Origin: JABISG01 sp963581435
GTDB lineage: Bacteria > Planctomycetota > Planctomycetia > Planctomycetales > Planctomycetaceae
Direction of reading: 5' to 3'
NCBI GenBank assembly: GCA_963581435.1
Contig: CAUZOL010000127.1
Coordinates: 1 to 17,464 of the forward strand
Length of the DNA stretch: 17,464 bases
Part shown: in pieces, positions 1-6,412 of the stretch
Layout: every line of letters starts with the position of its first letter
Position numbering within the stretch: the stretch's first letter is position 1
Made by a program: the position numbers and the translations under genes
Notes under the pieces: model-generated
The model's input: the letters and a program-made list of their open reading frames with translations, nothing else
Databases searched by the model: none
Told to the model about the DNA's origin: nothing

Positions 1-82
1 TAAGACCCGGGGGCTTCAACCTCTAGTCACCAGTGGGACCGTCAAACGCGTGGGGCTGCATCATCTGTGGACGCGACTCTGA

Positions 83-256
83 CTGGAAGGCATCCACTTT
101 GTGGCGGGACCGTGGTTCACGGTCCAACGTTCTGGGGATGATTGGCAAGTGCTGGACAGAATCTGGATCAGCAACGGCACCAAGAACGATCGGGCGCGGG
201 TTGAATTACGCGTCGAATTCGAGGAGACGGATGATGAAACGACTCACGCTGGCTAA
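83..256 (+). pseudogene. possible C-terminal remnant of an upstream gene
   Basis: After a TGA at 80-82 this frame stays open for 57 codons to a TAA at 254-256. The translation reads like the end of a soluble protein, with WFTVQRSGDDWQVLDRIW in the middle and an acidic tail ending EFEETDDETTHAG. Its last 26 bases overlap the start of the DUF2330 gene, as in translational coupling. No ATG opens it. The first usable start is a GTG at 101, preceded by GGAAGG at 85-90. The sequence before 80 does not join it in frame, so it may be a frameshifted gene end, a short gene or chance. I do not recognise a family. The first 230 bases hold nothing else I can support. Confidence 0.25.
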
Positions 257-1775
257 GGCTGGATTGATGGCAGTTGCCGCGGCCATCTGTTTGGTTGTTT
301 TGACCGACGCACTGCACGCCGACCCGTGTGGCATGGTTCCGCCCGTATATGTTGGCGACGATATTCCCATCGCCCGCGTTGGCGCGCAGAAGACCTATGT
401 CTTTTACAAAGACGGCGTCGAAACGGTCGTCATTCGGCCCGGTTTTGAAGGCAAAGTTGAAGAATTCGGGATGCTGATTCCCTTCCCCGCGATTCCCGAT
501 TTGCGGAAGGTTTCCGACAACATCTTCCCGCACATCGCCGCCGCCGTTGATCCACCGGAAGTGGTGATTGATTTGCGTCAGCGGCTTCTGTTTAACCGTC
601 TCGCTGGTGCGGTCAGAAAAAATAAGAGGTCGAGCATTGACGCAGTCAATGGATTGGAATTGAAGAGAGACGAAGTCCGCGTTGCCAAGGAAGAAGCGGT
701 CGGCATGTATGAAGTCGCCGTGCTTGAGGCGGGCAGTGCGGCTGCGCTGAAGAAGTGGGTCGATGAACATGTCTTTCAATACCCCAAAGGCATGGACGAT
801 GCCTGCAACGATTACGTCAAACAGGGCTGGTGCTTTGTTGCCGTGAAAACCAAAGTCGGCCAGAAGAAGGGCGTCGATCCTAAACCGGGTATGCGAAACG
901 TCAACTCTTCACTGCCGGATGGTTCCACCTTCGACGGCAACGTGCAGGCGATGGGTTTCCGCTTCAAAGTGAAGCAACTCGTCGTGCCGATGCGACTTTC
1001 GACCTTCAACGAAGGCGACCTGCACAACATCGTTTACATTCTCGGCGACAAGCCGCTGAAGATTCGCTCGGTGCCGGAAGAATACGTCGTGCGGCAGATT
1101 CCCGGCGAACAGCTTTTGAAGAACGTGATCGATCCGTTGCCGCTGCGAATCATCGGTGGCACGGTGAGCAGCCTACAACCGTTTCAGAAGCAGAACCTCA
1201 AACAACGCCGCGACCCGTCGCCGCACAACGGCGCGGCGAAGGATTTGTTTGCGGCCGACTTGTTAGCAGTCAAAGAAGGCCGGCTGACGCATCCGCACGA
1301 AGAAGTCGAGAAGATGTTACTGGCCGTCGGCGAACGGCTGAGTTTGCGTGGCCCGGAAATCGACAAACTCAACGAAGCGTCGCTGAAGGCCGAACGCGAC
1401 GCGACGGTGAAGCAGGGTCTGGAAGACTTGAAGGGGATGACGCTTTCGGTGATCGACGGCAGTTTTCCCCGCGAAGTTCTTGCCAGCCGCAACCTCACAT
1501 TCAGCCCCTACAAGATGCCGGGCCGCCGCAACAAACGCGAGTTTTACGATGCGAAAACGCTCAAACCCGCTCCCGTTCAGCAGGGCGCGATCCATTACGG
1601 CGCAGTGAGTCTGAATGAAGCGAAAAACGGCAAGCCCGCCGGTAAATCACCCCGCGCCAATCCCCCCAAAGCCCACGGGTCGCGCCCCGTGGGAACCAGC
1701 CTCGCATTCGCGCTCTGTTCTTGCTTGTTCATCGGCGCGGTCATCGGCGTGCGCCGCAGTCGCTCGTCAGCGTAA
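231..1775 (+). CDS. Secreted DUF2330 domain protein with C-terminal membrane anchor
   Basis: The start is placed at ATG 231 because GAGGAGA at 221-227 precedes it and a signal peptide follows; the 66 codons open upstream look non-coding. The product is 514 residues. Residues 1-31 form a signal peptide (basic start, alanine-rich core, end near LHADPCG). The mature start, PCGMVPPVYVGDD followed by QKTYVFYKDGVETVVIRP and GMLIPFPAIPDL, is typical of DUF2330, a family of unknown function found in secreted or surface proteins. The middle is charged and probably helical. A Pro/Lys/Gly-rich linker (about residues 465-490) leads to a single hydrophobic segment and a terminal RRSRSS, resembling a tripartite C-terminal anchor or sorting signal, though I see no recognised motif such as PEP. 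A palindrome lies inside the linker codons. Its stop overlaps that of the convergent NuoN-like gene. The biochemical role is unknown. Confidence 0.85.
   Translation: MMKRLTLAKAGLMAVAAAICLVVLTDALHADPCGMVPPVYVGDDIPIARVGAQKTYVFYKDGVETVVIRPGFEGKVEEFGMLIPFPAIPDLRKVSDNIFPHIAAAVDPPEVVIDLRQRLLFNRLAGAVRKNKRSSIDAVNGLELKRDEVRVAKEEAVGMYEVAVLEAGSAAALKKWVDEHVFQYPKGMDDACNDYVKQGWCFVAVKTKVGQKKGVDPKPGMRNVNSSLPDGSTFDGNVQAMGFRFKVKQLVVPMRLSTFNEGDLHNIVYILGDKPLKIRSVPEEYVVRQIPGEQLLKNVIDPLPLRIIGGTVSSLQPFQKQNLKQRRDPSPHNGAAKDLFAADLLAVKEGRLTHPHEEVEKMLLAVGERLSLRGPEIDKLNEASLKAERDATVKQGLEDLKGMTLSVIDGSFPREVLASRNLTFSPYKMPGRRNKREFYDAKTLKPAPVQQGAIHYGAVSLNEAKNGKPAGKSPRANPPKAHGSRPVGTSLAFALCSCLFIGAVIGVRRSRSSA
1672..1693. repeat. 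8-bp-stem hairpin inside the DUF2330 gene
   Basis: CCCACGGG at 1672-1679 and CCCGTGGG at 1686-1693 are perfect inverted repeats around a 6-base loop. The same two arms, also with a 6-base loop, occur between genes at 10878-10899. In the gene the element encodes the linker AHGSRPVG just before the C-terminal membrane segment. Confidence 0.7.
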
Positions 1776-3281
1776 AATCTGTTCCAGATGCTCCAGTAGC
1801 GGTCCGGGAGAAAGTCCCAACCCGAGTGACAACATGGCCGCCAATACGGCGGCGGCCAGCGCGGTTTGCCCTCCCGATGGACGCGGCTGTCCCACCTGGA
1901 TGTTCAGGAACATCGCCGCCACAAGCCGTAGATAAACCGACGTCAGCAATAAACAGTTGATGGCAGCCAGCCCAACGAGTGCGACGAATCCGCCGTTGAG
2001 TATCGTCAGCGAGGCCGGCTCCAGGCCGGTTGGCGTTACGAGTGCAGCCATCATCATAAACATGTTCCCCCAGAACAACGGCAACGGCGGCAGGCCGGCC
2101 AGGCTGAACAGGCAGATCGCTGCGCAGCCGGCGGCGACCGGTTCGGAGCGAACCAGCCCACTCAAATCCTCAATGTACTCCACTTCCCGATCTCGCCGTG
2201 CCAGATAACACAGCACCGAAAATACTCCTGTGATCGCGAGGAGATATCCAGCCAGATAGAAGAACCCGGCGGCAGCACCGATGGTGACACCCATTAGCGC
2301 AAAGCCTGCGTGTGCCATCGCGGTGTAGGCCAACAGACGTCGCACCGATCGTTGAGCGCACGCCATCACTGCGCCCACGGTCATTGTTACCGCAGCGACG
2401 ACCATCAGCATCAACACGACCGTCTGGTCCAAGCCGTTCCACGACGGTCCGAACAATCGCCATGCCGCGATAATACAGGCCGATGTGGTGATCGTCGCAG
2501 GAAACGCTGCCTGCCAAGCAGTTGTTGAATCGGTCAATTCCGAAGAACCAAAATGAAATGGCGCGACGCGCATCCGCATGGCAAGTCCGGCAAGGATCAA
2601 AACGGCAGCCGGCAAACCGAGACGAATCGTCCCAGTCTGAAACGAAGTCGGCTCGATCGCAGAGCGGCCTCCCGCCAACAACGCCATGCAGCCGGGCAAG
2701 TGCGTTGTTCCGGTGATCCCGTACAGAATCGCGATTCCGAACCATAACAGTCCAGTGGACAGCAAGCCGAGCAACAGCAGTTTCGCGGACGCTTCATCCG
2801 TTGTACTGCTTGACCGCTGTGCGACCCAGGCGAGCAGCGTCGGCAGCGTTATCAACTCTAACGACAACGCCAACACAATCAGATCGTGGGCCATGCCAAC
2901 AAGCATCAGGCCGGCAACCGCCAGCAACAGCCCGGCAAATCGTTCGGGCAATCCGTCGGCCAGTGGCTGCACTTGCATCGATGCGAGCGTCAACAAACAC
3001 CCCAGCCCCAGCGCGGCCCAGCAGACTGTCAGCGAAAACGAATCGAGTGCGATTTCTGCCTTTTTATGACTGTGGCTATTCGCCGTTTCATCGGCTGATG
3101 CTGTGTGTTCTGTCGTCTCAACTTGTAAATTTGAGGCATACGACAGTCCCCAGCCCGCGAGAGAAAACGCCAGCAGGCAACACAGTCCCTCGAAACGGTG
3201 CAACCACGCCCATCCCGCACCCAGCAACAGCAGCACTGCAGCCAGAACCAGAATAGTGGGGGCAACTGCCGCGGGCGGCAT
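1767..3281 (-). CDS. NuoN-like proton-translocating-type membrane subunit (orphan, divergent)
   Basis: This 504-residue, very hydrophobic protein has about 14 membrane spans and matches the NADH-quinone oxidoreductase chain N / antiporter-like fold. Hallmarks are SLELITL (E142, E. coli NuoN E133), EASAKLLLLG (K167, K158), PFHF (241-244), RSVRRLLAYTAMAHAGF (310-327) and SLAGLPPLPLFWGN. Three other functional lysines of E. coli NuoN are changed: K217 to R236, K247 to T266 and K395 to N406, and the usual PDVYxGAP after PFH is gone. A hydrophilic His-rich insert lies near residues 52-75. ATG 3281 fits the usual NuoN N-terminus, but no good Shine-Dalgarno site precedes it and the frame is open further upstream. 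No other nuo gene is in the window: it faces a plus-strand gene upstream and a convergent gene downstream. Membership of the superfamily is clear; a role in complex I is not. Confidence 0.8.
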   Translation of the reverse strand: MPPAAVAPTILVLAAVLLLLGAGWAWLHRFEGLCCLLAFSLAGWGLSYASNLQVETTEHTASADETANSHSHKKAEIALDSFSLTVCWAALGLGCLLTLASMQVQPLADGLPERFAGLLLAVAGLMLVGMAHDLIVLALSLELITLPTLLAWVAQRSSSTTDEASAKLLLLGLLSTGLLWFGIAILYGITGTTHLPGCMALLAGGRSAIEPTSFQTGTIRLGLPAAVLILAGLAMRMRVAPFHFGSSELTDSTTAWQAAFPATITTSACIIAAWRLFGPSWNGLDQTVVLMLMVVAAVTMTVGAVMACAQRSVRRLLAYTAMAHAGFALMGVTIGAAAGFFYLAGYLLAITGVFSVLCYLARRDREVEYIEDLSGLVRSEPVAAGCAAICLFSLAGLPPLPLFWGNMFMMMAALVTPTGLEPASLTILNGGFVALVGLAAINCLLLTSVYLRLVAAMFLNIQVGQPRPSGGQTALAAAVLAAMLSLGLGLSPGPLLEHLEQILR

Positions 3282-3456
3282 GTGATTGGCTTTCAGGAGA
3301 AGGGCGGCATGAAGGCAACGCCGAAATTCCAGCGGGCCTTTGACGATGTAAGTGACGAGCAATAGAATAACACCCAAAGTCGCAGCAGGAAGTGATCGGC
3401 ACCCAACGCGGATATTGAAATCTGTTTCAATGCCAAGTCGTTTGCGAGAGAAACCC

Positions 3457-3810
3457 ATGACCGACAACAGATTGCCAATCCACGAGACCCGCAAGTTGAC
3501 GTTCGAGAACGGCACTGCCATCGGTGTCAGCAATCGCTGGCAGGGAGGGCAGTATTGCTCGATCCTGACGGAAGCCGGAATTGTTGGCTGCGGAATCTAC
3601 GATCTGGATACCGCCGCCGAATTCGGCCAGGCTATCGCAATCGCCAAGGGAACGCCGGCGAAGCCGCTGGTGGAACCGGAAGACCTTTATGAAGCAAATA
3701 TCGTCGGCGTCACCACGCTGGCGGCCGGCTACGGCATCGAGGTCGGCATGACCGGACGTCAGGCCGTCGAACGGATGCTGCAAGCGGCTGAATCGTCGAG
3801 TGACCAATAA
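3457..3810 (+). CDS. DUF1805 family protein
   Basis: This 117-residue cytosolic protein starts at ATG 3457, with GAGAGA at 3445-3450. The pattern GIVGCGIYDLDTAAEFGQAIA, then VEPEDLYEANIVGVTTLA and GYGIEVGMTGRQAVERM, is the DUF1805 signature as I remember it: a small alpha/beta domain with a GxxDxxxAxxFGxA segment and a GIxxGMxGxxA end. The function is unknown. Several codons open upstream would overlap the divergent region and show no family similarity, so I left them out. A VOC-fold gene follows 58 bases later on the same strand and the two may be co-transcribed. Confidence 0.8.
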   Translation: MTDNRLPIHETRKLTFENGTAIGVSNRWQGGQYCSILTEAGIVGCGIYDLDTAAEFGQAIAIAKGTPAKPLVEPEDLYEANIVGVTTLAAGYGIEVGMTGRQAVERMLQAAESSSDQ

Positions 3811-3868
3811 CCAAAGACCATCAGAAACTGAATTCAGTGGGCTGCGGCCCGATTGTGAGTGAACCGTT

Positions 3869-4279
3869 ATGACCGCCCCTATCGTCGTCAAAACCATCGA
3901 TCACGTCACACTGGTCGTCAAGGATTTGGAGGCCAGCCGCAAGTTTTATTGCGATCTGCTCGGCATGGAACAAATGGACCGGCCGAATTTCTCGTTCGGG
4001 GGCAGTTGGTTTCAAGCCGGCATCACGCAGATCCATCTGATTCTGGAACACGACGAATCGGGGCCGGCCGGCGAAAACATTTCGATTCAGAAGCAGTCGA
4101 GCCGCAACCACCACTTTGCCTTTGAGGTGGCCGACGGTCACGTGGCTGCCCAGGTTTTGCAGGAGCGAGGCATACCGTTGGTCGCCGGCCCGAAAGCCCG
4201 TCCCGATGGGGCCGTGCAGGTTTTCGTCAATGATCCGGACGGCTACGTCGTTGAGCTGACTTCACCGCCTGTTGGCTGA
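3869..4279 (+). CDS. VOC superfamily (glyoxalase/dioxygenase fold) protein
   Basis: The 136-residue product has one vicinal-oxygen-chelate domain made of two beta-alpha-beta-beta-beta units. IDHVTLVVKDLEASRKFYCDLLGM (residues 10-33) is the classic opening and NDPDGYVVELTSP (121-133) the classic end. Likely metal ligands are H12, H56 (QIHLI), H81 or H82 (NHHFAFEV) and E129, the spacing expected for glyoxalase I or extradiol dioxygenase relatives. The substrate cannot be told from sequence; lactoylglutathione lyase-like, thiol transfer or resistance roles are all possible. The region before ATG 3869 has only GAGTGA as a weak ribosome site. It lies 58 bases after the DUF1805 gene on the same strand. 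Confidence 0.88.
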   Translation: MTAPIVVKTIDHVTLVVKDLEASRKFYCDLLGMEQMDRPNFSFGGSWFQAGITQIHLILEHDESGPAGENISIQKQSSRNHHFAFEVADGHVAAQVLQERGIPLVAGPKARPDGAVQVFVNDPDGYVVELTSPPVG

Positions 4280-4348
4280 GACGGCTGCGGTGTGGGGTTG
4301 GATGACGGCGAAAACTACGGCGTTTCGGAAACGCGACTGGAAAGAAGT

Positions 4349-4380
4349 GGCCTCTCTGCGCTATACTCAATAGAGAGGCC
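4349..4380. promoter_or_regulatory. 9-bp inverted repeat with a TATACT in the loop
   Basis: GGCCTCTCT (4349-4357) and AGAGAGGCC (4372-4380) are perfect inverted repeats around 14 bases that contain TATACT (4362-4367), a good -10-like hexamer. No clear -35 lies 16-18 bases upstream. The site is 57 bases before the small membrane protein gene. It could be an operator-covered promoter or a terminator-like hairpin after the VOC gene, though there is no T tract. A smaller palindrome, CGTTTCGGAAACG, sits at 4321-4333. Confidence 0.35.
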
Positions 4381-4437
4381 GCCATTGCCGGGCGGCGATG
4401 GAAAGAGCAGAATGAAGAGCCGAGCGGAGCAGCATTG

Positions 4438-4626
4438 ATGGCGAATATGACGAAAAACGTAATCATCGGCTCGATGGGCATCGCGGGGGTCGTCGCGCTT
4501 CTGGCCATCGTCGATCTGATCGTAGGGTTTCCGTTTCAAGGTCAGATGCTGATGGACATCATGTTCCTCGCTGGCGCCGCGATGGTGGGCTACATGGGCT
4601 GGGACTCTTATCGCGATCTGCGATGA
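4438..4626 (+). CDS. Small two-span membrane protein, unknown function
   Basis: The 62-residue product starts at ATG 4438, preceded by GGAG at 4426-4429 with 8-base spacing; a TTG one codon upstream could also be read as a start. Residues 6-30 (VIIGSMGIAGVVALLAIVDL and following) and residues 36-54 (LMDIMFLAGAAMVGYMGW) are hydrophobic enough to cross the membrane, joined by a short GFPFQGQ loop, and the protein ends with a charged DSYRDLR tail. No known motif is visible. The good ribosome site and the clean amphipathic layout support a real gene. Partners are not evident. Confidence 0.7.
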   Translation: MANMTKNVIIGSMGIAGVVALLAIVDLIVGFPFQGQMLMDIMFLAGAAMVGYMGWDSYRDLR

Positions 4627-4663
4627 CGCCCGATGGATGACGTCGGATGATCGACGCTCCGAT

Positions 4664-4706
4664 TGCCATTGGCATGTCGCCAGTGCATCGCGGAACGCAC
4701 TGGCAC
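4664..4706. repeat. Palindromic repeat family A, copy 1 (right arm shortened)
   Basis: The left arm at 4664-4686 matches the 23-base arm of the perfect copy at 15045-15100 with two differences. The 10-base spacer (ATCGCGGAAC) resembles that copy's ATCACGGTTC. The right arm is cut down to GCACTGGCA(CC): about 14 bases between two TGGC motifs are missing, as expected from a deletion between short direct repeats. Confidence 0.75.
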
Positions 4707-4732
4707 CCGTTTAACAGAAGATCGACAAGTTT

Positions 4733-5392
4733 CTATTTGATCGAGAACTTGCCGATGATGCCGCCGCGCCAGAAGCGATCGACGTATTGGCCGTCGAACT
4801 CGTCGCCGGTGAATGAGCTTTCCAAGGTGTACGCACCCTGCTCATCGGAGACTTTCGCGAGGACCGGGTAGGCCATTCGCTCTTTGGTGCCACAGGTGTT
4901 GTCGGCCTTCTTCAGCCGCCGCGTGCGAACCGTTGCGATTCCGGCATCGACGATGGAATAGCCGGTGTCGTCGTCGCTACCGATATCCATTTTGATTTTG
5001 GAAGTCTTCACTGCGATGACCTTCTGGATGGTCTTGCCGGCAAGTTTGCTGGCCATTGCCACCAAAGCCTTCTGCTGCGGCTTCGTGGCCTGTTTATCGA
5101 CGATGAACAGCGTTTCGGTTTTGACTTTGTCTCCCACGCCGAATGTGCGGTCGCCGTAGACGACGGCAACAACCGACAGGCCGTCCAGCTTGACGTCTTG
5201 ATAGGTTCCCTTGGTCACTTTCCAGGCCATTGTTGCCTGATTGCCAATCAGGCCAATCTCTGCATTGGCCAGACACGGGCCGGCCCACATGTTGGCGTTA
5301 CGGACTTCCAGATATTCACCCTCAATCGACGCCGCCGAGGCAACGCTGGCCAGTAGCACAAATGCCACACCTGTGAATGCTGCAGAACGCAT
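4733..5392 (-). CDS. Secreted DUF1326 domain protein
   Basis: The 219-residue product starts at ATG 5392 with a perfect AGGAGG (5400-5405) 7 bases upstream, the best ribosome site in the window. Residues 1-21 are a signal peptide ending ASVASA, so the protein is probably periplasmic or exported. The mature start, IEGEYLEVRNANMWAGPC, with GDRTFGVGDKV and TLFIVDKQATKPQQKALVAM further on, is the recognised DUF1326 pattern. Family function is unknown. The remaining two thirds are beta-rich with a conserved-looking cysteine (NTCGTKE, about residue 167) that could pair with the one in AGPC. The gene stands 196 bases downstream of the molybdenum-carrier-like gene on the same strand, too far to assume one transcript. 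Confidence 0.85.
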   Translation of the reverse strand: MRSAAFTGVAFVLLASVASAASIEGEYLEVRNANMWAGPCLANAEIGLIGNQATMAWKVTKGTYQDVKLDGLSVVAVVYGDRTFGVGDKVKTETLFIVDKQATKPQQKALVAMASKLAGKTIQKVIAVKTSKIKMDIGSDDDTGYSIVDAGIATVRTRRLKKADNTCGTKERMAYPVLAKVSDEQGAYTLESSFTGDEFDGQYVDRFWRGGIIGKFSIK

Positions 5393-5588
5393 TGAAAGTC
5401 CTCCTGTTTGTTCGTTCCGATGACTTGGATTGCAAATGGTGACAACGACGCTTGTCGCAGAGCGGTCACCGGGAATTTCGCGCTGGGTTTGATTTTCTCA
5501 CGATGGACCCGAGTCGTCAAGCACGATCCAGAACCGGGAAGATTGACAGCCGAGTTCCACATCATTGTGAAAGGCCGAATTGGGCCGG

Positions 5589-6056
5589 TCATTCTTTGCG
5601 GCAACCGGCAAGCAGCCGACGCAAATAGGTCTGCGCTCGCCGGTAAACACCGGGCGAAGTACTCTCGCGCGGCCCGGCGACATTGATCGTTTTGACGGCG
5701 TGTTTTGCCAACCACTGGAGAACGCTCGCCGTATCAGGTGACTGATCCAGGTCAACGACGAGGCACGGTTTGCCAAAATCGTCGGCCAAGTTCTTCGTCA
5801 GCGCTGTCCCGCCGGTGGGTGAGCCGATGGTGAGAATGAGCGTCGCATCGCCGACACGAACGTTCCATTCGGTGCGATCGACGTACCGGGCCGACGGTGT
5901 CTCCCAGAGTGGGTACTTGCGGTCGATCGGCCCATCTTCCGCCTTTCGTCCCCGCGGACACCACCCGCCGCAGCGAATGCCGAATTCCAACGCAACATCC
6001 AGCGCCGCACGATCAACGCCCGTCTGTCCGCCGGAGATGAGTTGTTTGATCGGCAC
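5589..6056 (-). CDS. Putative molybdenum carrier (SLOG-like Rossmann) protein
   Basis: The 155-residue product has the ISGGQTGVDRAALD motif at residues 7-20, then GGWCPRGRKAEDG (30-42), WNVRVGDATLIL (64-75), GSPTGGTALT (78-87) and NVAGPRES (125-132). These define the 'putative molybdenum carrier' family, a Rossmann-like fold of the SLOG superfamily named after a molybdenum cofactor carrier protein. Its length is typical. The start is a GTG at 6056; an in-frame TGA lies two codons upstream, so no earlier start exists. No Shine-Dalgarno site is visible. No molybdenum cofactor synthesis gene or molybdoenzyme lies nearby, so cofactor binding is a family-name inference; a nucleotide or nucleotide-derived ligand is equally possible. 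Confidence 0.85.
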   Translation of the reverse strand: MPIKQLISGGQTGVDRAALDVALEFGIRCGGWCPRGRKAEDGPIDRKYPLWETPSARYVDRTEWNVRVGDATLILTIGSPTGGTALTKNLADDFGKPCLVVDLDQSPDTASVLQWLAKHAVKTINVAGPRESTSPGVYRRAQTYLRRLLAGCRKE

Positions 6057-6249
6057 GTTTCACTCGTTGTTAGTGATGATCGTATGGCGGCGAAATGCTT
6101 TCGCCAGAAATTACGCCGACCGGGCGACAATCGCAAGCATGACGAAGATGGCGTCGTAGGTGACAATGACAACGTGACAGCTCGGTTGCTGACCCAGAAA
6201 AATGTCAAGAGCCGCGCAGCGGCGCGCCCTTTTGCGAGCTGCACTGGGG

Positions 6250-6315
6250 CCAAACCGACAGCTTGCTGTCGTAGGGCGTACCGGCCAGTCATTCGACAGC
6301 AAGCTGTCGGTTTGG
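6250..6315. repeat. Perfect 22-bp inverted repeat with self-complementary arms
   Basis: Arms at 6250-6271 and 6294-6315 are exact reverse complements separated by 22 bases. Each arm also holds its own hairpin, CGACAG-CTTG-CTGTCG or its complement, so the element can fold as one long or two short hairpins. It lies in the 356-base gap between divergent genes at 6056 and 6413. The rest of that gap has no coding signal I can support. Confidence 0.8.
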
Positions 6316-6350
6316 GTTCACGGGTCGCTTCGCTCGCCTCGTCGCGTCGG

Positions 6351-6356
6351 TATAAT
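6351..6356 (+). promoter_or_regulatory. Possible -10 element of the 6413 gene
   Basis: A consensus TATAAT stands 57 bases before the ATG. The expected -35 position (about 6328-6333, CTTCGC) matches poorly, so this is a tentative promoter resting on the -10 alone. Confidence 0.3.
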
Positions 6357-6412
6357 TGAAGGTGTGGACTGACAGCCTGTGATTCTTTTGCGCTGAGCGC
6401 ACTGCGGGAGAA

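Noticed and set aside
33..230. N-terminal extension of the DUF2330 frame by 66 codons
   Set aside because: It would bury the signal peptide, while ATG 231 has a good ribosome site. The extension is rich in Cys, Trp and Arg like non-coding sequence.
3282..3533. N-terminal extension of the NuoN-like frame by 84 codons
   Set aside because: The first part is antisense to the DUF1805 gene, and NuoN proteins usually begin at the segment encoded from 3281. The stretch nearest 3281 is hydrophobic, so a TTG start slightly upstream cannot be fully excluded.
4647..4871. Plus-strand 74-codon frame after the small membrane protein gene
   Set aside because: It is built from repeat family A and sequence antisense to the DUF1326 gene.
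5589..6056. Molybdenum cofactor locus
   Set aside because: Only the carrier-like protein is present; there is no moa, mob or moe gene and no molybdoenzyme in the window.
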